The notes beneath the pieces were generated by a model that saw only the letters and a program-made list of their open reading frames with translations, was not told the origin of the DNA and did no database searches. A DNA stretch of 15,008 bases, from the NCBI GenBank assembly GCA_042091495.1, contig JBELHJ010000055.1, forward strand, positions 1 to 15,008, given 5' to 3'. Shown in pieces: positions 1 to 7,762 of the stretch. The stretch's first letter is position 1, and every line of letters begins with the position of its first letter. This DNA is from JBELHJ01 sp042091495 (GTDB lineage: Bacteria > Bacteroidota > Bacteroidia > Flavobacteriales > Flavobacteriaceae). A program made the position numbers and the translations under genes.

Positions 1-1347
1 GAAGCCGCTATCATAGATCCGTTAAGAGAAGTATCACCATACATTTCAAGAGCAAAAGCAGACGGCGTAAACATTAAATATGTTTTTGAAACCCATTTTC
101 ATGCCGATTTTGTGAGTGGTCACGTTACACTTGCAGAGGCAACGGGAGCAACCATTGTGTACGGTCCAACAGCCAAAACTGATTTTGATGCGCACATTGC
201 CTCAGATGGTGAAATTTTTAAGATAGGTGCAATTACCATAAAAGTATTACATACACCGGGGCATACTATGGAAAGTAGTACCTATTTACTACAAGACGCT
301 TCTGGCAATCCGCATGCCATTTTTACTGGTGACACCTTATTTTTAGGAGATGTAGGTCGACCAGATCTGGCGCAAAAAGCAGATAGTATCACCCAGGAAG
401 ATCTAGCCGGACTATTATTCGATAGCTTACGTTCTAAAATTATGCCACTACCAGACGATATAACGGTGTATCCAGGACATGGTGCAGGATCTGCTTGTGG
501 TAAAAATATGATGAAAGCAACGGTTGACACTTTAGGAAATCAAAAAAAGATGAATTATGCTTTAAGAGCAGATATGAGTAAAGCTGAATTTATTAAAGAA
601 GTTACAACGGGTTTATTACCTCCTCCTGGTTACTTCCCAGCAAATGTTATGATGAACAAAAAAGGGTATGCACCAATAGATAAAGTACTTTCCAAAGGAT
701 TATCCCCTTTAGACCCGAATAGTTTTGAAGAATCAGCAAATGCTAACGAAGCACTAGTATTAGATGTGCGCTCTGCAGAAGATTATGCTAAAGGGCATAT
801 ACCAGGAAGTATTTTTATTGGATTGAAAGGGGGCTTTGCTCCATGGGTTGGAGCATTAATAGTTGATGTGCAACAGCCATTATTATTAGTTGTTAACGAA
901 GGTGAGGCTAAAGAAGCTGTAACGCGTTTATCAAGAGTAGGTTTTGATCACACCTTGGGATATTTGGAAGGGGGAATACAATCTTGGATTAACTCTGGAA
1001 AGGAATTAGATACTGTAAATACAATTACAGTTAAAGATTTTGAAGCCACTTATTTGGATCAGCCTTCAAAAATCATAGATGTTAGAAAAGTTACCGAATA
1101 TCAATCAGAACATTTAAAAATGGCAGAAAATGCGCCTTTGAGTAACATTAATAATTATTTAAAATTGTTTTCAGATACTCAGGACAACGTATTTATTCAT
1201 TGTCAAGGCGGCTACCGTTCTATGATTGCTGCATCTATTTTAAAATCTAGAGGGATTCACAATTTTACTGAGGTTAGAGGGGGCTATGCCGCACTAGCTA
1301 AAACACAAATTCCTAAAACAGATTATGTATGTCCATCCACATTATAA
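1..1347 (+). CDS. Persulfide dioxygenase-rhodanese fusion (CstB-like), 5' partial
   Basis: The reading frame is open from base 1, so the start codon lies upstream; 448 residues are visible and probably only a short N-terminus is missing. The N-terminal part is a metallo-beta-lactamase fold of the persulfide dioxygenase type: THFHADFVSGH (His codons at 94 and 100, Asp at 106), HTPGH (His at 262), TGDTLFLGDVGRPD (Asp at 331) and YPGHG (His at 478). The His that normally follows the Asp (HxHxDH) is Phe here, which fits a mononuclear iron enzyme rather than a dizinc hydrolase. Two rhodanese-like domains follow. The first (about 740-1000) has no cysteine in its active loop and should be inactive. 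The second carries CQGGYRS with the catalytic Cys at 1201-1203. By family knowledge such fusions oxidise glutathione or low-molecular-weight persulfides to sulfite and pass sulfane sulfur to acceptors in the cytoplasm. The two downstream YeeE-type genes support a sulfide detoxification role. CstB equivalence is inferred from architecture. Confidence 0.9.
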   Translation, partial: EAAIIDPLREVSPYISRAKADGVNIKYVFETHFHADFVSGHVTLAEATGATIVYGPTAKTDFDAHIASDGEIFKIGAITIKVLHTPGHTMESSTYLLQDASGNPHAIFTGDTLFLGDVGRPDLAQKADSITQEDLAGLLFDSLRSKIMPLPDDITVYPGHGAGSACGKNMMKATVDTLGNQKKMNYALRADMSKAEFIKEVTTGLLPPPGYFPANVMMNKKGYAPIDKVLSKGLSPLDPNSFEESANANEALVLDVRSAEDYAKGHIPGSIFIGLKGGFAPWVGALIVDVQQPLLLVVNEGEAKEAVTRLSRVGFDHTLGYLEGGIQSWINSGKELDTVNTITVKDFEATYLDQPSKIIDVRKVTEYQSEHLKMAENAPLSNINNYLKLFSDTQDNVFIHCQGGYRSMIAASILKSRGIHNFTEVRGGYAALAKTQIPKTDYVCPSTL

Positions 1348-1373
1348 ACCTAATTAAATCAACATAAATTAAT

Positions 1374-1934
1374 ATGATTTCATTTTTAAGTCAACCATGG
1401 CCATGGTACGTCTCAGGTCCACTTATAGCATTGGTTATGTTTTTAATGCTTTGGATGGGAGGGCGTTTTGGCGTAAGTTCAACTTTACGAAGTTATTGTG
1501 CTATTGCCGGAGCTGGTAAACACGCCGCTTTTTTTGATTTTGATTGGAAAAAGCAACGTTGGAATATTGTTTTTGTAATAGGTGCCATCATAGGCGGGTT
1601 TATTGCCGGAACTTTTTTAGAAAATCCACAGCCTTTGAATCTTAGTCAAGCCACAATTCAGGATTTAGAGGGATTGGGAATTGCATTTGACGGAAGTTTA
1701 GCTCCAGGGTCTTTATTTAGTTGGAACGCGTTATTTAGTTTAAAGGGGATTATGGTGCTTGTTGTTGGTGGATTTTTTGTAGGCTTTGGAGCCAGATGGG
1801 CTGGAGGTTGTACTTCAGGACATGCCATAAGTGGCTTATCAAACTTACAGTTACCTTCTCTAATTGCTGTAATTGGGTTTTTTATAGGAGGATTACTCAT
1901 GACATTTTTAATAATGCCTTTAATTTTTAGTTAA
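1374..1934 (+). CDS. YeeE/YedE-type sulfur transport membrane protein (first half of split pair)
   Basis: A 186-residue hydrophobic protein with about four to five membrane segments (near residues 13-30, 64-82, 122-140 and 160-183). It contains the YeeE/YedE hallmark GGCTSGH with Cys146, plus a second cysteine, Cys42, in a membrane-proximal SYCAIAG stretch. In characterised YeeE (TsuA) proteins such cysteines relay thiosulfate through the membrane by transient hydrogen bonds. Here the usual single protein is split into two genes, this one and the next, a form common beside persulfide dioxygenase genes (PmpA/PmpB-like). It begins 26 nt after the upstream gene and ends one base before the next ATG, so co-transcription is very likely. 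The actual substrate (thiosulfate, sulfite or a persulfide product) is not shown by the sequence. Confidence 0.88.
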   Translation: MISFLSQPWPWYVSGPLIALVMFLMLWMGGRFGVSSTLRSYCAIAGAGKHAAFFDFDWKKQRWNIVFVIGAIIGGFIAGTFLENPQPLNLSQATIQDLEGLGIAFDGSLAPGSLFSWNALFSLKGIMVLVVGGFFVGFGARWAGGCTSGHAISGLSNLQLPSLIAVIGFFIGGLLMTFLIMPLIFS

Positions 1935-1935
1935 A

Positions 1936-2349
1936 ATGAAGTACGTTAAGTTTTTAGTAGTTGGTATTTTTTTTGGTATCATAATGACCAAATCCGAAGC
2001 GGTTTCATGGTTTAGAATTCAAGAAATGTTTAGGTTCCAATCGTTTCACATGTATGGTATTATTGGCTCTGCTTTAGGTTTAGGAGTGATAATAATTCAG
2101 CTTATTAAACGAAGTGCACTTAAAACATACAAGGGGGCACCAATACATATAGAAGACAAAGCACCAGGGTACAAACGGTATTTATTTGGAGGTATCATTT
2201 TTGGTTTTGGATGGGCTTTAACAGGAGCTTGTCCGGGGCCTATGTATACTTTATTAGGTTATGGTTATAGTATTTTTATAGTGGTTTTATTTAGTGCCTT
2301 ACTAGGCACCTATTCGTACGGCCGTTTAAAAAATAAACTGCCGCATTAA
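1936..2349 (+). CDS. YeeE/YedE-type sulfur transport membrane protein (second half, DUF6691-like)
   Basis: A 137-residue membrane protein with about four hydrophobic segments (near residues 4-18, 38-57, 83-98 and 113-128). The conserved YeeE signature appears as FGFGWALTGACPGP, with Cys99 placed like the channel cysteine of the other half. The ATG sits one base after the stop of the preceding gene, which suggests coupled translation and a heterodimeric transporter in the inner membrane. Both halves follow the persulfide dioxygenase-rhodanese gene, so they probably import or export a reduced sulfur compound that the enzyme makes or uses. Direction of transport cannot be read from the sequence. 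Confidence 0.85.
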   Translation: MKYVKFLVVGIFFGIIMTKSEAVSWFRIQEMFRFQSFHMYGIIGSALGLGVIIIQLIKRSALKTYKGAPIHIEDKAPGYKRYLFGGIIFGFGWALTGACPGPMYTLLGYGYSIFIVVLFSALLGTYSYGRLKNKLPH

Positions 2350-2401
2350 ATAGATCTTCTTATAATATATTAACTTGTAGATCCACTTTAATAAACTATT
2401 A

Positions 2402-3439
2402 ATGCAAAAATTGTATTACCCTTTCGTTTTATTTTTGGTTTTATGGTCCTGTCAACAAAACTCTAATCCAATTGAAAAGACGTCTCAGCCTCCTTTTGCT
2501 TTAGTCATTCATGGTGGAGCTGGAACCATACTAAAGTCAGAAATGACAAAAGATCAAGAAGCTGCTTATAATGCTATTTTAGGACGTGTAGTAGATACCG
2601 GTTATGCCATATTAGCTTCTGGAGGAAAAAGTATTGATGCAGTAGAAGCCGCCATTAATATTATGGAAGATTCCCCCTTATTTAACGCAGGAAAAGGCGC
2701 TGTTTTTACCCACGAAGCAACTAATGCTCTAGATGCCTCTATCATGGAGGGGAGACAACGCAATGCAGGTGCTGTAGCTGGCGTGTCTGATATTAAAAAC
2801 CCTATTAGTGCGGCCCGTCGCGTTATGACAAACTCTCCTCACGTAATGCTAGCAGGCAGAGGGGCCTCTCGATTTGCCAACGAACAAGGGTTAGAAATTG
2901 TAGACCCTTCATACTTCTTCACAGAAAGACGCTTTAAATCACTTCAAAGAACTAAAGCCAAAGAAAGTAAAACTCAAAATTTAGATTCCCTGGCTTTAAA
3001 TGATATCCCATATAAACATTCTAAATATGGGACGGTGGGTTGCGTAGCACTTGACCAGTATGGCGATTTAGTAGCTGGTACTTCAACAGGTGGCATGACT
3101 AACAAACGATGGGATCGTATTGGTGATGCCCCTATAATTGGAGCAGGAACCTATGCAAATAATGCTACTTGTGCTATTTCCTCTACAGGATGGGGAGAGT
3201 TTTTTATTCGCGGTGTTGTGGCCTATGATATAGCGGCACTTATGGATTATAAAGGCCTATCTTTAAAGGCCGCTTCTGAAGAAGTGATTCATAGAAAACT
3301 CACACAAATGGGAGGTACAGGAGGGATTATAGCTGTAGATAACAATGGTCACATTGAAATGGTTTTCAATACAGCTGGCATGTACAGGGCTTACCGCCAT
3401 TCCAATGGGAAGCGGCAGGTTGCCATTTATAAAGATTAA
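2402..3439 (+). CDS. Isoaspartyl peptidase / L-asparaginase, Ntn-hydrolase, putative lipoprotein
   Basis: A 345-residue type-2 (plant-type) asparaginase that hydrolyses isoaspartyl dipeptides and often L-asparagine. Family proteins self-cleave before a Thr that becomes the nucleophile. That Thr is residue 211 in KYGTVG. With a constant offset of 32 from E. coli EcAIII the other known residues are also present: Thr229 (TSTGG), Arg239 and Asp242 (RIGD), Thr262 and Gly263 (STGWGE). HGGAG is at 37-41. The N-terminus (Lys3, hydrophobic stretch 4-15, then WSC with Cys17) resembles a lipoprotein signal, although Trp at -2 of the lipobox is atypical, so the enzyme is probably membrane-anchored outside the cytoplasm. 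The gene starts 52 nt after the sulfur operon; no promoter is obvious in the gap, so read-through is possible. Its stop codon overlaps that of the convergent gene. Activity assignment is firm; substrate preference is not. Confidence 0.93.
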   Translation: MQKLYYPFVLFLVLWSCQQNSNPIEKTSQPPFALVIHGGAGTILKSEMTKDQEAAYNAILGRVVDTGYAILASGGKSIDAVEAAINIMEDSPLFNAGKGAVFTHEATNALDASIMEGRQRNAGAVAGVSDIKNPISAARRVMTNSPHVMLAGRGASRFANEQGLEIVDPSYFFTERRFKSLQRTKAKESKTQNLDSLALNDIPYKHSKYGTVGCVALDQYGDLVAGTSTGGMTNKRWDRIGDAPIIGAGTYANNATCAISSTGWGEFFIRGVVAYDIAALMDYKGLSLKAASEEVIHRKLTQMGGTGGIIAVDNNGHIEMVFNTAGMYRAYRHSNGKRQVAIYKD

Positions 3440-3867
3440 AATGTTTTTACATAACGCGTAACTAAAAAAGAGCCAACAATTAATGAGGCGTTTATTAGAA
3501 CTCTATTCCAGAATGTTGTTTTGTGATAATTAAATTTTAAGGCTTTATTAAAAATTACCATGAGTCCCATTAAAAAAAACCAGGGCGTAAAAAAGAAATT
3601 AATTTTCGATTTTATGAGTATTACAGCTAAATCATGAATGAGTCCGCTAATTCCAAAAGTAAGTAGTGTAGCCATAGCGGGATTAAAAAGGTGTTTTAAA
3701 GGTTTAAAAATAAACCGGCCTAAATAATATCCCCATATGGGATTCCAATAAGACCAAAACATGCCAAAAGAACCCGCACCAAAAGCGCGCTTCAACATTA
3801 ACGGTAGCGCTATGTTACTTCCCATAGAGACACCATTTTTCTTAATTACATATTCAGATAATGTCAT
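3436..3867 (-). CDS. Small MBOAT-like (wax-synthase type) membrane protein
   Basis: A 143-residue membrane protein. It carries an aromatic stretch FGMFWSYWNP (34-43), followed by a positively charged loop and then TFGISGLIHD with His78 inside a hydrophobic helix. This FW...W plus SGxxHD pattern resembles the C-terminal core of membrane-bound O-acyltransferases and wax synthases, where that His is catalytic. Full MBOAT proteins are usually three times as long, so this is either a minimal version or only distantly related. Hydrophobic segments lie near 16-28, 65-85, 92-108 and 124-137. The start is 14 nt after the sulfatase stop, so the two genes are probably one transcript. The stop codon overlaps the stop of the convergent asparaginase gene and no terminator separates them. 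Function is inferred only from weak motif likeness. Confidence 0.72.
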   Translation of the reverse strand: MTLSEYVIKKNGVSMGSNIALPLMLKRAFGAGSFGMFWSYWNPIWGYYLGRFIFKPLKHLFNPAMATLLTFGISGLIHDLAVILIKSKINFFFTPWFFLMGLMVIFNKALKFNYHKTTFWNRVLINASLIVGSFLVTRYVKTF

Positions 3868-3881
3868 GTTTAAAAGTTAAT

Positions 3882-5291
3882 TTATCGTCTTTTTTTATCG
3901 GCGCCTTCAATACTCCATTTGGTACTGTACTCTGCAACCATTGGTGCTTCCTCATTAGGTAAAAAGGATCTGAAATAAATAAGCTCTTTTTGATGCGTTG
4001 GTATTTTGGCCAAGTTATACCATTCGTTGGGGTCATCCTCATGGTGGTACAACTCTTCGGCCCCATTAAAATATCTAATATAGTGGTATTGTTTTGTTCT
4101 AAGGCCATAATTACCGCGTCCCCAAGTCGTTATAGCTGGGGTGTTAAAATTGTTTTTTGTATTAGAAATAATAGGTTTTAGACTTACCCCATCAACATAT
4201 GATGGCGGTTTTATACCGCTGTAATCACTAATGGTTTTATAGATGTTAATTAACGATACAGGTTGCTCGCAAGTCTGGGGACTATTTTTTACTCTGGGGT
4301 CATAAATGATGAAAGGAACCCTGGCAGCCTCTTCCCAAAGTGTGAATTTTTTAAATGTTTGTTTTTCTCCTAAATGAAACCCGTGATCAGACCATAAAAC
4401 TACAATGGTATTATTAGCATAAGGACTTTCTTCTAAAGCATCTAAAACTCTTCCAATATTATAATCAGCCCATGAAATACAAGCTAAGTAAGCGCGCCTA
4501 ATAGCATTCCAAGCATTATTTTCATTGTAAAAATTAACTTCTTTTCGTTTGCACAATGCTTTTCCAACACCCGGAATATCTTCCATGTCGTTAGGAATCA
4601 TTTGTGGAGGCGTAATGTTTTCTGGAAGTTGATCAAAAAAACGTTGCGGCGCATCAAATGGCAAATGGGGTTTTACAATGCCAACAGCTAAAAAAAAGGG
4701 TTTGTCATGAACTGCTTTTAATTGTTCTACGCCAAAAGAAGCTACTTGATAATCTACATGTTCATTATCTGCATGCGTAGTTGGTCTGTAGGAGTATTTA
4801 GAGCTACTTCCTCTCTGAAATCCTGCATTAGTTACAAATTGTTTTTTATACTTAGAGGCTTTAAAAAACGTATCCCACTCTCTAGGATCTTCCAGGTTGC
4901 CATGATGAATTTTTCCAGCCCCTAAAGTGGTGTAGCCGTTAGTTTTTAATAATCTTGGTAAGGAGGTGTATTTGCTCATGAGTTGCTCATGAATGTCGTG
5001 CTCATAAAACGGATATAACCCCGAATGAAAAGGCTCTACACCATACAAAAGGGCATTACGGCTAGGAGAACATCCTGGTGCAGCGGTATAGGCTCTAGTA
5101 AAAGCGGTGCCTTTATTGGCTAAACGGTCAATGTTTGGGGTTTGGGCCTCTGGGTGCCCCCCTAAATAACCGGTCCAGTCATTCATATCGTCTATGGCAA
5201 TAAATAAAATATTAGGCGGGCTATTTTGTGAAATTACAGGATTTATAAAAAGGCTAAAAAGTAAGAGAAAAAATAAGTGTTTAGCAGTCAT
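3882..5291 (-). CDS. Secreted sulfatase, iduronate-2-sulfatase-like (formylglycine type)
   Basis: A 469-residue sulfatase that removes sulfate esters, probably from a polysaccharide. The catalytic site is CSPSR (Cys74 to Arg78), the Cys-type CxPxR motif whose cysteine is converted to formylglycine by a maturation enzyme that is not in this window. Calcium ligands and active-site residues are visible: Asp34/Asp35 in IDDMND, GKIHHG (Lys127, His129), VKPHLPF (Lys207, His209) and WSDHGFHLG (Asp302, His303). The GFHLGEK...LWEEAARVPF block and QTPNIDRLA are characteristic of iduronate-2-sulfatase-like enzymes rather than classic arylsulfatases. An N-terminal signal peptide (about residues 1-21, ending VIS before QNSPP) sends it to the periplasm or surface. 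The small MBOAT-like gene follows by 14 nt; the Tag gene precedes by 68 nt. Which sulfated sugar it acts on is unknown; a fucosidase gene upstream suggests fucose-containing algal glycans. Confidence 0.93.
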   Translation of the reverse strand: MTAKHLFFLLLFSLFINPVISQNSPPNILFIAIDDMNDWTGYLGGHPEAQTPNIDRLANKGTAFTRAYTAAPGCSPSRNALLYGVEPFHSGLYPFYEHDIHEQLMSKYTSLPRLLKTNGYTTLGAGKIHHGNLEDPREWDTFFKASKYKKQFVTNAGFQRGSSSKYSYRPTTHADNEHVDYQVASFGVEQLKAVHDKPFFLAVGIVKPHLPFDAPQRFFDQLPENITPPQMIPNDMEDIPGVGKALCKRKEVNFYNENNAWNAIRRAYLACISWADYNIGRVLDALEESPYANNTIVVLWSDHGFHLGEKQTFKKFTLWEEAARVPFIIYDPRVKNSPQTCEQPVSLINIYKTISDYSGIKPPSYVDGVSLKPIISNTKNNFNTPAITTWGRGNYGLRTKQYHYIRYFNGAEELYHHEDDPNEWYNLAKIPTHQKELIYFRSFLPNEEAPMVAEYSTKWSIEGADKKRR

Positions 5292-5359
5292 GGGTTAGAT
5301 AATACAATTAAGTAAAGTATTAAAGATATTATAAAAGCATTAAGTTAAGATGTTTTGAT

Positions 5360-5935
5360 TTAGAATTCTTGACAAGCGTTGTGCCTAAAGCAACTTACAA
5401 GATGATCATTTACCATACCTGTAGCCTGCATGTGTGCATAGACTACAGTGGGACCAACAAATTTAAACCCTCTTTTTTTTAAGTCTTTGCTAATAGTTAT
5501 AGAAAGTGGGGTTTGAGCGGGGATATCACTTAAGTTTTCCCAATGGTTTACAATGGGATTATTATTAGTAAAATGCCAAATGTATTTAGAAAAGCTACCC
5601 CATTCATTTTGAATATCTATAAAAGCTTTGGCGTTGGTAACAGCAGCTTTAATTTTTAATTTATTTCTAATAATGCTTGGGTCGTTTTCTAGCGCTTCTA
5701 TTTTTTTGGTATTGTAATTGGCTATTTTTTGGTAATCGAATTCATCAAAAGCCCTTCTAAAGTGTTCGCGTTTTTTCAAGACTGTTATCCAACTCAACCC
5801 AGCTTGAAATGTTTCAAGTATAAGAAACTCAAATAGGGTTGGGTCGTCTTTAACAGGAACTCCCCATTCTTCATCATGATAAGCTACATATAATGGGTCA
5901 CTCCCACACCAGTCGCATCGGTTTTGTCTAGACAT
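5360..5935 (-). CDS. tag: DNA-3-methyladenine glycosylase I
   Basis: A 191-residue cytoplasmic base-excision repair enzyme that removes 3-methyladenine from alkylated DNA. With a constant offset of three from E. coli TAG, the structural zinc ligands are all present: Cys7 (RCDWC), His20 (YHDEEWG), His178 and Cys182 (DHLVSCFRH). The catalytic-pocket Glu41 and Trp49 lie in ETFQAGLSW. Length matches the family. It sits between a sulfatase and a methyltransferase gene with 68- and 50-nt gaps and has no evident functional link to either. The first ATG of the frame gives the expected N-terminus (MSRQNRCDWC), so the start is secure. Confidence 0.96.
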   Translation of the reverse strand: MSRQNRCDWCGSDPLYVAYHDEEWGVPVKDDPTLFEFLILETFQAGLSWITVLKKREHFRRAFDEFDYQKIANYNTKKIEALENDPSIIRNKLKIKAAVTNAKAFIDIQNEWGSFSKYIWHFTNNNPIVNHWENLSDIPAQTPLSITISKDLKKRGFKFVGPTVVYAHMQATGMVNDHLVSCFRHNACQEF

Positions 5936-5985
5936 GTACTTAAGTTAGGTTACGAGATAAAAGTTAAACTTTATTTTTAATTGAT

Positions 5986-6711
5986 CTACTCAGGTTTGGT
6001 TACAACTATTATTTTTTCTGTGGTTTGAAATCCATAATGGTTGTTTTCTTCTTCTTTGAATGAAAGTAATTCCGTGTAAAAACCAACGGATTGTAGTCTT
6101 TCAATTAATCCTTCTGCGGAGTATATCCTAACATGATCATCTTGTCCAAAATGTTCAAGCCTATCCTCAGGGGTTGTAATATCTGGATTTTCATAAATCG
6201 CACCTTCCTTAAAAGGAGTTTGGATATATCCTTTGCCACCAGGTTTAAGAATTCTAAAAAGCTCAGACATGGCTTTTAAATCTTTATTGATGTGTTCTAA
6301 AATATGGTAACAAATTATGAGATCATAGGTATTGTTAGGTTCTTCAATGTTCTCAATATTAAGCGATTTAAGTGCTTTAAATTCACCAGCATAATCACTC
6401 GTTACATAGGTCTTACAGTTGGACGCTTTTATTTTTTTACTAAGTCGTTTGGGTGGTGAAAAATGTAAAACAGTTTTATGGTCTAAGTCACTACTTATTT
6501 CACTCCAAAGGCGTCTGGATCGGCCAAGACTTCCACATTTTGGGCATAATTTATTTTGATTCTTTAAGACTATGAATCGGGACATTTTAAAATCACAAAG
6601 GTTACAACTAAAGGATTTTCCAACGTATAGTAAAGCTATAAAAGCTCTAATCTTAGATTCGTATTTTTTAAGTAACCCTAAAGGCAGTAATTTTTTTAAC
6701 TTTTCGTACAT
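5986..6711 (-). CDS. SAM-dependent class I methyltransferase with N-terminal zinc ribbon
   Basis: A 241-residue protein. Residues 36-59 hold two CxxC pairs (Cys36/Cys39 in CNLC, Cys56/Cys59 in CPKC) that should bind one zinc. The rest is a Methyltransf_11-like Rossmann domain: motif I is degenerate (VLHFSPPKRL, 81-90), the acidic strand end is TSDY (104-107), and YDLIICYHILEHI (129-141) followed by LKPGG (155-159) are the usual motifs IV and V. EHFGQDDHVRIYS (186-198) is a block often seen in flavobacterial methyltransferases of this kind. The target (sugar, lipid or protein) is unknown. It lies in a run of same-strand genes with a 76-nt gap from the acyltransferase gene upstream and 50 nt to tag downstream. 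Confidence 0.82.
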   Translation of the reverse strand: MYEKLKKLLPLGLLKKYESKIRAFIALLYVGKSFSCNLCDFKMSRFIVLKNQNKLCPKCGSLGRSRRLWSEISSDLDHKTVLHFSPPKRLSKKIKASNCKTYVTSDYAGEFKALKSLNIENIEEPNNTYDLIICYHILEHINKDLKAMSELFRILKPGGKGYIQTPFKEGAIYENPDITTPEDRLEHFGQDDHVRIYSAEGLIERLQSVGFYTELLSFKEEENNHYGFQTTEKIIVVTKPE

Positions 6712-6787
6712 AATCAGAGTGTCTGCAGTTCGTTATTACAGAGCGTTTGTAAAAGTATAATTAATTCTCAAAGAAATCTACTATAGT

Positions 6788-7669
6788 TTATCTACCACCA
6801 CTTAAAATTTTTAAAACGGGGATTTTTTTAGTGGTTAAAAAAAGCAAATAGGCCATGGCAATTGCCCAAATAATTTGTGTCACAACTCTTAGGGTTGCAT
6901 CAGTAATTAAATAACTAATTATGGGATATGTAATTACCATAACAGGGGAGTGGTATAAGTGTAACAAATAAGAAAAACGCCCGGTATTTAAATATTTTAT
7001 TTTTAAATCAACAGTAAGCATGAATAAGAATAATGCCACAGGAAACTTTAAATATGCATCAAAAAATAAAACCACCACCACAATACAAAGTCCACAAATA
7101 CTTAACAATATGTTTTTATTGAGGCGTTTATTAGCCATAGCATAAATGATACCTGAAACAAATAGAAACGCGATATCCCAACGAATAATTAATTTTCCAA
7201 ATAAAAGAAATGGTATTAAAACTAATAATGCTTTCCATTCTTTTTGAGTTATGAGTGCAATGATAGAAAACAATATAAAAATGTCTCTAATAAAGTAAGT
7301 AGGTGGATTTATGGGTGGACTATTTAAAGAAAATAAACCTTCTAAAACAATTGACCAATCATAGGATAGTCTGTTTAACGGATTATATCCAAAACCGTAA
7401 TTAAAAATTAAGACTAGAAATAAAATGCTAAAATTAGCAATCAGGTAGGGGATGACTAAGCTTTTAATTTTCTTATCAAATAATCCGGTTTTATGTCTTG
7501 ATATGGTATAATACAAATACCCAGAGATTATAGATAGTATGGCTGTTCCGTATTTTGGAAGTTCCTCTACAATAAAATAAGTGAAACCACTCTCCAGATT
7601 ATTTCTGGTATGCGTAAAAGTTATCAGTATAACAGCAATTAACCTAACGAGTTCTATCCCCGGTTTCAT
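6788..7669 (-). CDS. Acyltransferase-3 family membrane protein
   Basis: A 293-residue, very hydrophobic protein with about nine to ten membrane segments. Family features of acyltransferase 3 (OafA/OatA type) are visible: ELVRLIAVILITFTH at 6-20 with conserved Arg9 and His20, ISGYLY at 48-53, IKSLVIPYL at 68-76 and FSYLLHLYHSP near the C-terminal third. Such proteins transfer acetyl or other acyl groups across the inner membrane to exported glycans or cell-wall sugars. It is somewhat shorter than the usual roughly 330-380 residues and lacks an extracytoplasmic SGNH domain. The 93-nt upstream gap has a TAACTTTG motif on this strand, so it may have its own promoter. The acceptor sugar is unknown. 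Confidence 0.85.
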   Translation of the reverse strand: MKPGIELVRLIAVILITFTHTRNNLESGFTYFIVEELPKYGTAILSIISGYLYYTISRHKTGLFDKKIKSLVIPYLIANFSILFLVLIFNYGFGYNPLNRLSYDWSIVLEGLFSLNSPPINPPTYFIRDIFILFSIIALITQKEWKALLVLIPFLLFGKLIIRWDIAFLFVSGIIYAMANKRLNKNILLSICGLCIVVVVLFFDAYLKFPVALFLFMLTVDLKIKYLNTGRFSYLLHLYHSPVMVITYPIISYLITDATLRVVTQIIWAIAMAYLLFLTTKKIPVLKILSGGR

Positions 7670-7724
7670 ATGTAATGAGTTATTAAAATAGTTATACTAG
7701 ATTAAGGTATTTGAATGAAACCGC

Positions 7725-7732
7725 CAAAGTTA
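7725..7732 (-). promoter_or_regulatory. Possible -7 element upstream of the acyltransferase gene
   Basis: Read on the minus strand this is TAACTTTG, an exact fit to the Bacteroidota -7 consensus TAnnTTTG, about 56 nt before the acyltransferase ATG. No TTG lies at the expected spacing upstream, so the match is only partial. The motif is also one arm of the small inverted repeat CAAAG-TTAT-CTTTG, which leaves open whether it is a promoter, an operator or part of a repeat. Confidence 0.3.
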
Positions 7733-7762
7733 TCTTTGAGCCAATAATAGATTTGTGTGCTG

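Noticed and set aside
3854..4108. Minus-strand 84-codon open frame inside the sulfatase gene
   Set aside because: It is a shadow frame; the sulfatase frame has all catalytic motifs and is intact to its stop.
6788..7669. Frameshift or truncation of the acyltransferase gene because it is short
   Set aside because: The N-terminal motifs, a full set of hydrophobic segments and the C-terminal region are all present in one frame with a normal stop.
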